Assembly: GCA_002708825.1 (NCBI GenBank)
Contig: PAPF01000039.1
Location: forward strand, 1 to 64,000
Source: Phyllobacteriaceae bacterium
GTDB taxonomy: Bacteria > Pseudomonadota > Alphaproteobacteria > Rhizobiales > Rhizobiaceae
DNA: 64,000 bases
Reading direction: 5' to 3'
Part shown: piece after piece, positions 49,771 through 58,328 of the stretch
Layout of the letters: each line of letters starts with the position of its first letter
How positions within the stretch are numbered: the first letter of the stretch is position 1
Notes under the pieces: generated by a model
Database searches by the model: none
What the model saw: only the letters and a program-made list of their open reading frames with translations
What the model was told of the DNA's origin: nothing
Position numbers and translations under genes: made by a program

Positions 49771-51078
49771 TTAGCGGCCCAGGATGAAGGTGACGATGGT
49801 GGGAAAGGCGATGACCGCGATGAGCGTGACCGCCATGACCAGCGCGAAGGGCGCCGCCCCGATGAAGACGTCCTTCAGTTCCACGCCCGTTCCCTTGAGA
49901 GTGGACGTGACGACGAAGACGGATATGCCGAGCGGCGGCGTCAGCAGGCCGATCTCGATGGCCATGACGGTGATTAGGCCGAAATGCACCGGATCGATGC
50001 CCAGTCCCTGCGCGATGGGAAAGGCCAGCGGCACAGTGACCAGCATGATCGAGGCGCTGTCGAGAATGGTGCCGAGAACGACGAGCATGGCGCTGAACAG
50101 GAGCAGGAAGCCGAACGGCCCGAGACCGGCCTGCGTTGCCCAGTTGGTCACCGCGCCCGGCACGCCGGAAAAGGCCAGCATCCGCCCGTAAATGGCCGCG
50201 CCGATGATGAGGAAGCACACCGCCGCGGTGATATGCCCGGTCTGCACCGTGATCCGCCAGGCGCGCGCGGCATCCAGGCGGCGCATGGCGAATGCGATGG
50301 CAAGCGCGGCGAAGGCGCCGACGGCACCGGCTTCCGTTGGCGTGAAGAAGCCGAGATAGATGCCGCCCAGGACGATGGCCGCCAGGAAGAGAACGGGCAG
50401 CAGCATGCGCCGGCGCACGTGTTCTTCGTCGGCTTCGCCGGCCAGCGCGCCCTTGCCGACCCGCTCCGGCCGGGTCATCCCGATGAAGACGATCCAGGCC
50501 GCGAAGCCGGCGGTCAGCAGCAGGCCGGGGCCGATGCCGCCCAGGAACAATTCGCCGATGGAACTGTCGGTCAGCACGGCAAACAGGATGAGCAGCAGGC
50601 TTGGCGGGATCAGCATGCCGAGCCCCGACGATCCGGCGACCACGCCCGCCGCAAGGCGCTTGTCATAGCCCGCCCGGATCATCTCCGGCACCGAGACCTT
50701 GGCGAAGACCGCCGCCGAGGCGATGGAAATGCCGGTGATGGCAGCGAAGACGGCGTTGGAGAACACCGTGGCAATGCCAAGCCCGCCCGTCAGGCCGCGC
50801 ATCATGCGGGCGATGACGGCGAAGGTGTCGCGGCCAAGCCCGGTCTCGGAAACGGCAATGCCCATCAGCACGAAGAGCGGAACCACGCCGAAGGCATAGT
50901 CGGCGATGGAATCGGTCGCGGCCAGCGCCACGAAATTCAGCGCGAGATTGAGCTTGCCGGTGATCGCCCAGACGCCGAACAGCGAAACGGCGGACAGCGC
51001 GATGGCCACATGCATGCCGCCCCAGATGAGGACGAGGATGGCGGCCAGCGACACCATGCCGATGGTCAGCGGCTCCAT
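49771..51078 (-). CDS. dctM: TRAP transporter large permease (DctM)
   Basis: A 435-residue inner-membrane protein with about twelve hydrophobic segments. GSSGLGMLIPPSLLLILF and LLTPPLGISVFV are characteristic of DctM. It forms the sodium-driven channel of a tripartite transporter with DctQ and DctP. The ATG at 51078 overlaps the DctQ stop by one base (TGATG), which fixes the start. Confidence 0.95.
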   Translation of the reverse strand: MEPLTIGMVSLAAILVLIWGGMHVAIALSAVSLFGVWAITGKLNLALNFVALAATDSIADYAFGVVPLFVLMGIAVSETGLGRDTFAVIARMMRGLTGGLGIATVFSNAVFAAITGISIASAAVFAKVSVPEMIRAGYDKRLAAGVVAGSSGLGMLIPPSLLLILFAVLTDSSIGELFLGGIGPGLLLTAGFAAWIVFIGMTRPERVGKGALAGEADEEHVRRRMLLPVLFLAAIVLGGIYLGFFTPTEAGAVGAFAALAIAFAMRRLDAARAWRITVQTGHITAAVCFLIIGAAIYGRMLAFSGVPGAVTNWATQAGLGPFGFLLLFSAMLVVLGTILDSASIMLVTVPLAFPIAQGLGIDPVHFGLITVMAIEIGLLTPPLGISVFVVTSTLKGTGVELKDVFIGAAPFALVMAVTLIAVIAFPTIVTFILGR

Positions 51079-51620
51079 CAGCGGTCCTCCACCGGCTGCG
51101 CGCCGGTTCGCGCCCGGCCCACGGCCTGCCAGCACTGGACGAGATAGGACAGGGACAATAGCGCCGATCCGCCGACGATGATGGCGAGAAACGGCCAGAC
51201 CGGGAGCACGAAATGGCCGACCGCCCCCTCGAACTCGCCCCGCTCGAAGGCCTTGAGAAGACGCGGCCAGACCGTCCAGGCGAGCGCCGCCGTCAATGCC
51301 GCGCCGGTCGCCTGCGCGAAGGCATCGAGGGAATGGCCAAGGCGCGGCCGGCGGCGTGTCAGGGCGTTCAGCAACCCGTCGGAACGGATCATCTGGCCGC
51401 AGACATGGGTATGCGTGATCTGCAGGAAGACGATGCCCACGATGGAGAACTTCACCATTTCCGGCACGCCGGCAATGGGTGCCGCCAGCAAGTTGCGGCC
51501 CAGCACATCGGCGACGATGAGCACCATCAGCAGGATGATCCATGCTGTCGCCGCCACATTGGCCAGCATGGTGACGCCGGAAAACAGGCGCGCAAGGGCA
51601 TTGGTCGGGTGTCTGGACAT
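51078..51620 (-). CDS. dctQ: TRAP transporter small permease (DctQ)
   Basis: A 180-residue inner-membrane protein with four hydrophobic segments, the usual DctQ layout. VLIVADVLGRNLLAAPIAGVPEMVKFSIV is the conserved first part. It partners DctM, with which it overlaps by one base. The gene begins 98 bases after the stop of the binding protein, and a GC-rich hairpin in that gap may hold back transcription or protect the upstream message. Confidence 0.92.
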   Translation of the reverse strand: MSRHPTNALARLFSGVTMLANVAATAWIILLMVLIVADVLGRNLLAAPIAGVPEMVKFSIVGIVFLQITHTHVCGQMIRSDGLLNALTRRRPRLGHSLDAFAQATGAALTAALAWTVWPRLLKAFERGEFEGAVGHFVLPVWPFLAIIVGGSALLSLSYLVQCWQAVGRARTGAQPVEDR

Positions 51621-51672
51621 GGCAGGCCTGGTGCGGCTGGCTATGGCTCGATGGCAGGGCAGGGACGCCGGC

Positions 51673-51695
51673 CGGGGGCGGGTGCCGCGCCCCCG
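51673..51695 (-). promoter_or_regulatory. GC-rich hairpin between dctP and dctQ
   Basis: A perfect 8-base stem (51673-51680 with 51688-51695) and a 7-base loop, without a T-run. In TRAP and ABC operons a hairpin after the binding-protein gene often keeps that message more abundant than the permease part. Confidence 0.45.
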
Positions 51696-51718
51696 TCGAG
51701 GGGCTCAGGCGAGCCGCC

Positions 51719-52783
51719 TCATTCCTTCGACCAGTCGCGGATCAGCGTCTCGCCGGCGGCTTCCTGCTTGGCCATGAAGGCCTTGAGGACGTCCGTTCCG
51801 GCCAGTCCAGCCGCGTCCTGCGCCTTGGCCCATTCCATGGCGATGTTGGGCAGCGTGTCGGCCCAGCGCTTGCGCTCCGCCGGATCCATTTCCGAAATTT
51901 CCGCGCCGGCCGCTTCCAGCGCCGCATAGGCCCCGGCCACCCGCTCTTCCAGGCCGGAGCGATAGGCCTTGGCATAGGCGGCGACGCCTGCGCGGATGGC
52001 GTCCTGCACGGCGTCGGGCTGTTCCTCGAACCAGCTCTTCTTCGCCACCAGCGCACCGGCATATTGCGCGCCGAAATGCACCTTCGTGATGTATTTCGCC
52101 TGTTCGACGAGTTTGGCCGGCGCGGCTGCCGTCGGGAAAACGACGACGCCCTCGATCACGCCAGTCTGCAGGTCGTTGTAATATGTGGTCAGGTTGCCCG
52201 ACACGCCGACGGCGCCCGTCTCCTTGAGCCAGTTGACCGCCGGTCCGGGCGCACCGATCTTCCTGCCCTTCAGGTCGTCGATGGACTTGACCGGGAATTT
52301 CGTGATCAGGAAATAATCCTCCAGCCCGAAGCCGCCGGAGAGATATTCCAGGTCCTTGTCTTCCCACAGCTTGCGCATGTCGGGAATTTCCTCGTGCATT
52401 TCCTCGATGGCGTCGAAGACGACGGCCGCATCGGGCGAATGGAACGGCGTGACATAGGACACGTTCTGCAGCGGCAGCAGCGAGGCCTCGAACAGGCTGG
52501 AGACGACGCCGATCTGCGCCAGTCCTTCTTCCATCGCTTCCAGTTCCCCGCCCACCTTGGCCAGCGTGCCGCCATAGGCTTCCGTCCAGTTCACCGTGTG
52601 GCCGGAACCTTCCAGCGCCTTGTTGACGGCCGGGATGAAGGCTTCCGGAATGAGCTTCACCCACAGGAAGACCGGCGGATGGCCGGCGACGGTCGTGATG
52701 TCGATTTCGTCGGCATGCACCGCCGGCGAAGACAGGAAGCTGGCGGCGAGCAGGCTCGCGGCCAAGATGGTTCTGCGAAGCAT
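51719..52783 (-). CDS. dctP: TRAP transporter substrate-binding protein (DctP)
   Basis: A 354-residue periplasmic binding protein. The N-terminus has a signal peptide (MLRRTILAASLLAASFLSSP, cleaved near VHA-DE). NWTEAYGGTLAKVGGELEAM and LKGRKIGAPG are TRAP receptor blocks, and the region around residues 165-180 should hold the Arg that contacts a substrate carboxylate. Likely ligand: a small organic acid, not identifiable. It is the first gene of the operon and has the strongest promoter seen in the window just upstream. Confidence 0.94.
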   Translation of the reverse strand: MLRRTILAASLLAASFLSSPAVHADEIDITTVAGHPPVFLWVKLIPEAFIPAVNKALEGSGHTVNWTEAYGGTLAKVGGELEAMEEGLAQIGVVSSLFEASLLPLQNVSYVTPFHSPDAAVVFDAIEEMHEEIPDMRKLWEDKDLEYLSGGFGLEDYFLITKFPVKSIDDLKGRKIGAPGPAVNWLKETGAVGVSGNLTTYYNDLQTGVIEGVVVFPTAAAPAKLVEQAKYITKVHFGAQYAGALVAKKSWFEEQPDAVQDAIRAGVAAYAKAYRSGLEERVAGAYAALEAAGAEISEMDPAERKRWADTLPNIAMEWAKAQDAAGLAGTDVLKAFMAKQEAAGETLIRDWSKE

Positions 52784-52873
52784 GACGGTCCTCCCAAATG
52801 ACCTGGTGTGATACCGGGCCTCCCAACCCGGACGTCCTGACGCGTGGCATCCGCCATGCGCGGGGACTGGAAA

Positions 52874-52902
52874 ACTATCTGTACGTATGTATTAATTGTC
52901 AA
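52874..52902 (-). promoter_or_regulatory. Promoter of the dctP operon
   Basis: On the minus strand a perfect TTGACA (52897-52902) is followed after exactly 17 bases by GATAGT (52874-52879). The spacer contains TACGTA in an imperfect dyad (ATCTGTACGTATGTAT). It lies directly upstream of the divergent TetR gene, so the dyad is a natural operator candidate for that repressor. The leader to dctP is about 85 bases. Confidence 0.68.
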
Positions 52903-52908
52903 GGGATC

Positions 52909-53610
52909 ATGGAGGCTGGCGTGAAGGCAGGCGGAAGACAGCGCGAGGATGGCCGGGTGCTGCGCGGCGAGGCAACGCGCGAGCGCGTGCTCGATGCCGC
53001 CGAGCGCCTCTTCGCCGACCATGGTTTCGATGCCGTCTCGATCCGGCAGATCGCGCAGGAAGCGGAAGTGACGCTCGGCGTCGTCGGCTTTCATTCGGGT
53101 TCGAAGGAAGCCCTGTTCTCCACCATCCTGAAGCGGCGCGTCGACATGCTTTCCGCTGGCCGAAGGGCGGCGCTCGACCGGCTGCTTGCCGAAAAGGGCA
53201 GGGGCGCGATCACGCTGCGCGACCTGATGGCCGCCTATATCGGCCCCTATATCGATTGCGCCAGCGCCGGAGACCCGCAATGGCTGGCCTATGCGCGCCT
53301 GATCGCGCATACCGCGGGCGACAGCCGCTGGTATCCGGCCGTGAAGGACCTCTACGATCCCATGGCGCTGGTCTTCCTCGACGAGATCGGCGCGCTGTAT
53401 CCGCGGGCCCCGCGTGAAAGGCTGGCCGCAGCCTTCGTCATGTCGGTGGCCGCCATGCTCTCCACCGTGGCGTCCACGACGCGCATGGCGGCTCTTGCCG
53501 CCGATGGCGAAATCCTTCCCTCCGCCGATACGGGCGACAGGCTCGCCCGCCACCGTCAGACGCTGATCGATTTTTGCGCCGGCGGGATCGAGCGCGCCGT
53601 CTCGGCCTGA
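52909..53610 (+). CDS. TetR-family transcriptional regulator
   Basis: A 233-residue regulator. The N-terminal HTH is RVLDAAERLFADHGFDAVSI followed by RQIAQEAEVTLGVVGFHSGSKEALF. The C-terminal ligand domain is unassigned. It is divergent from the TRAP-cyclase-FAH-GMC operon, whose promoter and dyad lie just upstream, so it probably represses that operon until a substrate binds. The start is uncertain: ATG at 52909, or GTG at 52921, which has GGAGG at the proper distance. Its 3' end overlaps the convergent LysR gene by 55 bases. Confidence 0.88.
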   Translation: MEAGVKAGGRQREDGRVLRGEATRERVLDAAERLFADHGFDAVSIRQIAQEAEVTLGVVGFHSGSKEALFSTILKRRVDMLSAGRRAALDRLLAEKGRGAITLRDLMAAYIGPYIDCASAGDPQWLAYARLIAHTAGDSRWYPAVKDLYDPMALVFLDEIGALYPRAPRERLAAAFVMSVAAMLSTVASTTRMAALAADGEILPSADTGDRLARHRQTLIDFCAGGIERAVSA

Positions 53611-54518
53611 GCCTTCGCTGCCTCCGCGGCCATCCAGTCGCGCACGCGCCGCGCCTGCGGAGACAGGTCCCGCGCCTTTGGCCACAGGATGTGGAAACCG
53701 TAAGCGGTCGACAATGCATGATCAGTCACCCGCACCAGCAGGTCGGCATCGACAAGCCGCTGCACCAGGTGGCGCCAGCCGAGCGCGATGCCCTGGCCCT
53801 CCATCACCGCCTGGACGACCAGGACGTAATCGTTGATGAGCAGGGCGCGCGGCGCCACATCCGCCGCCACGCCGGCGCTCTTCAGCCAGTCCTTCCAGTC
53901 CGTTGCATCCCGGTAAGGCTCTTCCAGGTGGATAAGGCGGTGATGAACCATATCCGCCGGTGTCCCGGGCAGGCCATGGCGCTGCGCATAGAGCGGGCTG
54001 GCAACGGCATAGATCTCCTCTGCCGCGAGCAGCATGCTGTCATAGGCCGGCCACTGGGCCGGAACGCCGCCGCGCACGCCGAGCGGAATGTTCTCCAACT
54101 GGAAGTCGATGTCGCGGTCCGACGTCTGGATGCGGATGTCGATGTCGGGCAGGGCCTCGCGGAAATCCTGCAGGCGGGGCATCAGCCAGAAGGAGGCAAA
54201 GGCCGTTGACGCCAGCACGGTGACGTTCCTGCCCGTGCCGAGCGAGCGCAATTCCTCCGCCGACTTGCGGATATGGTTCAGCCCCAGCGTCACGTCGGTG
54301 AAAAAGCGTTCACCGGCTTCCGATAGCCGCACCTTGCGGTGTTCGCGCAGGAAGAGCGGCACGCCCAACTGGTCTTCCAGTCCGCGAATGGCATAGGACA
54401 CCGCCGCCTGGCTCATGCCCAGTTCCCGCGCCGCGCGCGTGAAGGATGACAGCCGCCCGGCGGCTTCGAAGACGATCAGGGCGCCCGCGGAGGGCAGCAG
54501 GTGGCGCAGGCTTTGCAT
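53556..54518 (-). CDS. LysR-family transcriptional regulator (GcvA-like)
   Basis: A 320-residue regulator with the winged HTH at residues about 12-70 (LIVFEAAGRLSSFTRAARELG, SQAAVSYAIRGLEDQLGVPLF) and a periplasmic-binding-type effector domain after residue 95. The pattern resembles GcvA-type LysR proteins. It is divergent from the MttB-like gene, and the space between contains a perfect 10-base inverted repeat and an ATAA-N7-TTAT dyad. It is therefore the likely controller of that methylamine-type pathway. The 3' end overlaps the TetR gene. Confidence 0.9.
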   Translation of the reverse strand: MQSLRHLLPSAGALIVFEAAGRLSSFTRAARELGMSQAAVSYAIRGLEDQLGVPLFLREHRKVRLSEAGERFFTDVTLGLNHIRKSAEELRSLGTGRNVTVLASTAFASFWLMPRLQDFREALPDIDIRIQTSDRDIDFQLENIPLGVRGGVPAQWPAYDSMLLAAEEIYAVASPLYAQRHGLPGTPADMVHHRLIHLEEPYRDATDWKDWLKSAGVAADVAPRALLINDYVLVVQAVMEGQGIALGWRHLVQRLVDADLLVRVTDHALSTAYGFHILWPKARDLSPQARRVRDWMAAEAAKAQAETARSIPPAQKSISV

Positions 54519-54555
54519 AAAGCCAGCTTATACAAGTGATGAAGATTTTCCAGCG

Positions 54556-54585
54556 TCACGGTAACCCGGCGAGCAGTTACCGTGA
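54556..54585. promoter_or_regulatory. Perfect 10-base inverted repeat, operator candidate
   Basis: TCACGGTAAC (54556-54565) and GTTACCGTGA (54576-54585) are perfectly inverted with a 10-base spacer, so the half-site centres are 20 bases apart, or about two DNA turns. It lies between the divergent LysR and MttB-like genes. A dimeric or tetrameric regulator bound here would affect at least the MttB-like operon. Confidence 0.65.
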
Positions 54586-54617
54586 AGGCATTCGAAGCTT
54601 GTGTCGAGGGGGAGAAG

Positions 54618-56201
54618 ATGGAAGCGGGCATGGGAGAAGACATCATGATCGAAACGGTCGCTGCCGCCGCGCCTGTGCGCCGCGAACGCCGGGGCCGCAA
54701 TGCCCGCGTGGAAGCCCGCTCGCACGGGCCACAGGGCATCGGCCGGCCCTATGTCGTGCGCAACATCCCCACCTACGACATCCTTGGCGAGGAAAGCCTC
54801 CTGCGCATCGAGGAGACCGCCGACCGGATTCTCGCCGAGATCGGCATCGAGTTCCGTGGCGACCCGGAAGCGCTCGATCTCTGGCGCAAGGCTGGTGCGG
54901 AAGTCTCCGGCGAACTGGTGAAATTCCCCGTTGGAATGCTGCGCGAGATCCTCAAGACCGCGCCGGCCGAGTTCACCCAGCACGCCCGCAACCCGGCCAA
55001 CAATATCCGCATCGGCGGTCGCAATGTGGTCTTCGCCCCGGCCTACGGCTCGCCCTTCGTCATGGATCTCGACAACGGGCGGCGCTACGGCACCATCGAG
55101 GACTTCCGCAACTTCATCAAGCTGGCCCAGTCCTCGCCCTGGCTGCACCATTCCGGCGGCACCATTTGCGAGCCGGTGGACGTGCCGGTCAACAAGCGCC
55201 ATCTCGACATGGTTGATGCGCATCTGCGCTATTCGGACCGTCCCTTCATGGGCTCGATCACGGCCGAGGAACGGGCAGAAGATTCCATTGCCATGGCGCG
55301 CATCGTTTTCGGCGCGGACTTCGTGGCGGAAAATTGCGTCATTCTCGGCAACGTGAATGTCAACTCGCCGCTGGTCTGGGATGCGACGATGACGACGGTG
55401 CTGCGCGCCTATGCCCGCGCCAACCAGGGCAGCGTCGTCGTGCCCTTCATCCTGGGTGGCGCCATGGGTCCTGTCACCAATGCGGGGGCCATCGCCCAGG
55501 CCCATGCCGAGACCATGGCCGGCTGCGCGCTGACCCAACTGGAGCGCCCCGGCGCGCCGGTCGTCTATGGCAACTTCCTGTCCTCCATGTCGCTGCGGTC
55601 GGGCTCGCCTACCTTCGGCACGCCGGAACCGGCCATCGGTTCCATGGTGGTCGGCCAGTTGGCCCGCCGGTTGAACCTGCCGCTGCGCTGTTCGGGAAAC
55701 TTCACCACCTCGAAACTGCCCGACGCCCAGGCGATGAACGAGGGCACCATGTCCATGCTTGCTGCCATTCATTGCGGCGCGAATTTCATTCTCCATTCGG
55801 CCGGATTCCTCGACGGCCTGCTGTCCATGTCCTACGAGAAGTTCATGATGGATGCGGATCTGTGCGGCGCATTGCATTCCTATCTCGATGGCGTGAAGGT
55901 GGATGACAATGAACTGGCGTTCGAGGCCTTCCGCGAGGTCGGCCCCGGCAATCATTTCTTCGGCTGCGCCCATACCATGGGCAATTACCAGACCGCCTTC
56001 TGGGACAGCGAGATCGCCGATAACGATCCCTTCGAGAAATGGGAACTGGGCGGCTCGGTCGATGCGATGACGCGCGCCAACCAGTTGTGGAAGAAGCGCC
56101 TGGCAGAATTCGAGGCGCCGCCGCTCGACGAGGCAATCGGCGAGGCCCTGCGCGACTTCATCTCCCGCCGCAAGGCCTCCATGGATGATGCCTGGTATTG
56201 A
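54618..56201 (+). CDS. MttB-superfamily methyltransferase (non-pyrrolysine)
   Basis: A 527-residue TIM-barrel protein related to trimethylamine methyltransferase MttB and the betaine-specific enzymes MtgB, MtpB and MtcB. Blocks such as TYDILGEESLLRIEETADRI, LGGAMGPVTNAGAIAQAHAE, YGNFLSSMSLRSGSP and MSYEKFMMDADLCG are family-like. The frame is continuous, with no in-frame amber codon, so it does not use pyrrolysine. Predicted substrate: a quaternary amine. No corrinoid protein or activator is encoded nearby. GGGGGAG supports the ATG at 54618; the GTG at 54582 lies inside the inverted repeat. A TMADH-like flavoprotein gene follows 81 bases downstream. Confidence 0.88.
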   Translation: MEAGMGEDIMIETVAAAAPVRRERRGRNARVEARSHGPQGIGRPYVVRNIPTYDILGEESLLRIEETADRILAEIGIEFRGDPEALDLWRKAGAEVSGELVKFPVGMLREILKTAPAEFTQHARNPANNIRIGGRNVVFAPAYGSPFVMDLDNGRRYGTIEDFRNFIKLAQSSPWLHHSGGTICEPVDVPVNKRHLDMVDAHLRYSDRPFMGSITAEERAEDSIAMARIVFGADFVAENCVILGNVNVNSPLVWDATMTTVLRAYARANQGSVVVPFILGGAMGPVTNAGAIAQAHAETMAGCALTQLERPGAPVVYGNFLSSMSLRSGSPTFGTPEPAIGSMVVGQLARRLNLPLRCSGNFTTSKLPDAQAMNEGTMSMLAAIHCGANFILHSAGFLDGLLSMSYEKFMMDADLCGALHSYLDGVKVDDNELAFEAFREVGPGNHFFGCAHTMGNYQTAFWDSEIADNDPFEKWELGGSVDAMTRANQLWKKRLAEFEAPPLDEAIGEALRDFISRRKASMDDAWY

Positions 56202-56282
56202 TCCGCACCGCCGCGGTGGGCACGGTTCCATCGTCCGGCAACAGCCCGCCTTGACCGAAGAATCCCGATTGACGGCCTGACC

Positions 56283-58328
56283 ATGTCCAACGATCCGATC
56301 CTCCAGCCCTTCCAGCTTCGCCACCTGACGCTGAAGAACCGCCTCATGTCGACCGCGCATGAACCGTCCTATTCGGAGGACGGGATGCCGAAGGACCGCT
56401 ATCGTCTCTACCATGTCGAGAAGGCGAAGGGGGGCATCGCGCTGACCATGACGGCCGGATCGGCCATCGTCTCGCCCGACAGCCCGCCGGCCTTCGGCAA
56501 TCTCTTCGCCTACAAGGACGAGATCGTGCCCTGGCTGAAGCGCCTTGCCGACGAGTGCCACGATCACGGCTGCGCGGTGATGATCCAGCTGACCCATCTG
56601 GGTCGGCGCACCAACTGGAACAAGGGGGATTGGCTGCCCGTCGTCTCGCCGTCGCCGGTGCGCGAACCGGCCCATCGCGCTTTTCCCAAGCAGATCGAGG
56701 ACTGGGACATCGCGCGCATCATTGCCGATTTCGCGGCCGCTGCCGGCCGGATGAAGGCGGCTGGTCTCGACGGCATCGAGATCGAGGCCTACGGCCATCT
56801 GATGGACGCCTTCTGGTCGCCTGCCACCAATCGCCGGGACGATGAGTGGGGCGGATCGCTGGACAACCGGCTGCGCTTCTTCTGGGCGGTCGCCGATGCC
56901 ATCCGCGCGGAGGTCGGGCCGGATTTCATCGTCGGCACGCGCATGGTCGCCGACGAGGTCCGGGAAGGCGGGCTGACCAAGGCCGAGGGCATGGAGATCG
57001 CGCGCCGCATCGCGTCATCGGGCAAGCTCGATTTCATCAATCTCATCCGCGGGCATATCGACCACGACGCGCCGCTGACCGATGTCATCCCCGTGTCGGG
57101 AATGCGCTCCGCCCCGCATCTGGATTTCGCCGGCGAGGTGCGCGCCGCAACGAAATTCCCGGTCTTCCATGCCGCCCGCATCGCCGATGTCGCCCCCGCC
57201 CGCCATGCCATCGCCGAGGGCAAGCTGGACATGGTGGGGATGACCCGGCCGCATATCGCCGAGCCGCATATCGTGCGCAAGGTGATGAGCGGGCAGGAGC
57301 ACCGCATCCGCCCCTGTGTCGGCGCGACCTATTGCCTGGACCGCATCTACGAGGGCGGCGAGGCGCTGTGCATCCACAACGCCGCCACCGGCCGCGAGGC
57401 CACCATGCCCCATGTCATCATGCCGGCTGTTGGGCGCAGGCGCCGCGCCGTCGTGGTGGGTGCCGGTCCCGCCGGACTGGAGGCCGCGCGCGTGCTGGGC
57501 GAACGCGGCCATGATGTCACGGTGCTGGAAGCGTCCGGACAGGCCGGCGGCCAGGTGCGGCTCGCCGCGCAGAACCCGCGCCGGCGCGAGTTCCTCGGCA
57601 TCATCGACTGGCGGCTGTCCGAACTGGAGCGCCTCGGCGTTGCCATCCGCTACGACACATGGGCTGAGGAGGAGGATGTCCTGTCACTCGAACCCGATCT
57701 CGTGGTGATCGCCACCGGGGGCGTGCCGCAGAATCCGCCGCTGAAGGAAGGCGGCGATCTCGTTGTTTCCTCTTGGGATGTCATGTCCGGCGCGGTGAAG
57801 CCGCAGGGCGAGGTGCTCATCTATGACGACCACGGTGGCCATCAGGCCATGGGCGCGGCCGAGGCTGTCCTGGCAGCCGGGGCCAGGCTGGAACTCGTAT
57901 CGCCGGAACGCTTCCTCGCCCCCGATGTCGGGGGCATGAATCTCGTCCCCTACATGAAGGCGCTTCAGAAGGGCGGCGCGCGCATCACCATCGCGACGAA
58001 GCTGACCAGCGTGCATCGCGAGGGCAACCGGCTCCTGGGTATTCTGGGTTCGCCCTATGACGAGGCCCATAGGGAGGAAAGGCTCGCCGACATGATCGTG
58101 GTCGAGCACGGCACCGCACCGCTGGACGATCTCTACCACGCGCTCAAGCCGCTGTCGCGCAACCTGGGAGCCGTGGACTATGGTGAACTCGTCACGGGAA
58201 GCGGAGCGATTTTCCCCCAAGGCCGGCCGGAGGCCGCGTTCGATCTCGTGCGCATCGGCGATGCCGTCGCGTCGCGCAACATCCATGCGGCCATCTATGA
58301 CGCCCTGCGCTTCATGAAGGATCTCTAG
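56283..58328 (+). CDS. NADH:flavin oxidoreductase of the TMADH/DgcA type
   Basis: A 681-residue flavoprotein with an N-terminal Old Yellow Enzyme barrel (FMN), an iron-sulfur site, and a C-terminal FAD/NAD-type module (VVVGAGPAGLEAARVLGERG). HLGRRTNWNKGDW and the Asp/Glu region DGIEIEAYGHLMDAF resemble the demethylating branch (trimethylamine dehydrogenase, dimethylglycine and N-methylproline demethylases). The iron-sulfur cysteines are Cys345, Cys351 and Cys363, but the expected second Cys is Ala348 (PCVGATYC). It probably demethylates the product of the MttB-like enzyme. It overlaps the convergent ligase gene by 17 bases. Confidence 0.9.
   Translation: MSNDPILQPFQLRHLTLKNRLMSTAHEPSYSEDGMPKDRYRLYHVEKAKGGIALTMTAGSAIVSPDSPPAFGNLFAYKDEIVPWLKRLADECHDHGCAVMIQLTHLGRRTNWNKGDWLPVVSPSPVREPAHRAFPKQIEDWDIARIIADFAAAAGRMKAAGLDGIEIEAYGHLMDAFWSPATNRRDDEWGGSLDNRLRFFWAVADAIRAEVGPDFIVGTRMVADEVREGGLTKAEGMEIARRIASSGKLDFINLIRGHIDHDAPLTDVIPVSGMRSAPHLDFAGEVRAATKFPVFHAARIADVAPARHAIAEGKLDMVGMTRPHIAEPHIVRKVMSGQEHRIRPCVGATYCLDRIYEGGEALCIHNAATGREATMPHVIMPAVGRRRRAVVVGAGPAGLEAARVLGERGHDVTVLEASGQAGGQVRLAAQNPRRREFLGIIDWRLSELERLGVAIRYDTWAEEEDVLSLEPDLVVIATGGVPQNPPLKEGGDLVVSSWDVMSGAVKPQGEVLIYDDHGGHQAMGAAEAVLAAGARLELVSPERFLAPDVGGMNLVPYMKALQKGGARITIATKLTSVHREGNRLLGILGSPYDEAHREERLADMIVVEHGTAPLDDLYHALKPLSRNLGAVDYGELVTGSGAIFPQGRPEAAFDLVRIGDAVASRNIHAAIYDALRFMKDL

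Noticed and set aside
54618-56201. Pyrrolysine use in the MttB-like protein
   Set aside because: The frame is open to its natural end with no in-frame amber codon, as in the non-pyrrolysine branch of the superfamily.
54528-56798. A 756-codon frame opposite the MttB-like gene, and a 614-codon frame opposite cysNC (36474-38318)
   Set aside because: These are antisense shadows caused by high GC at third positions. The sense frames carry complete family motifs.
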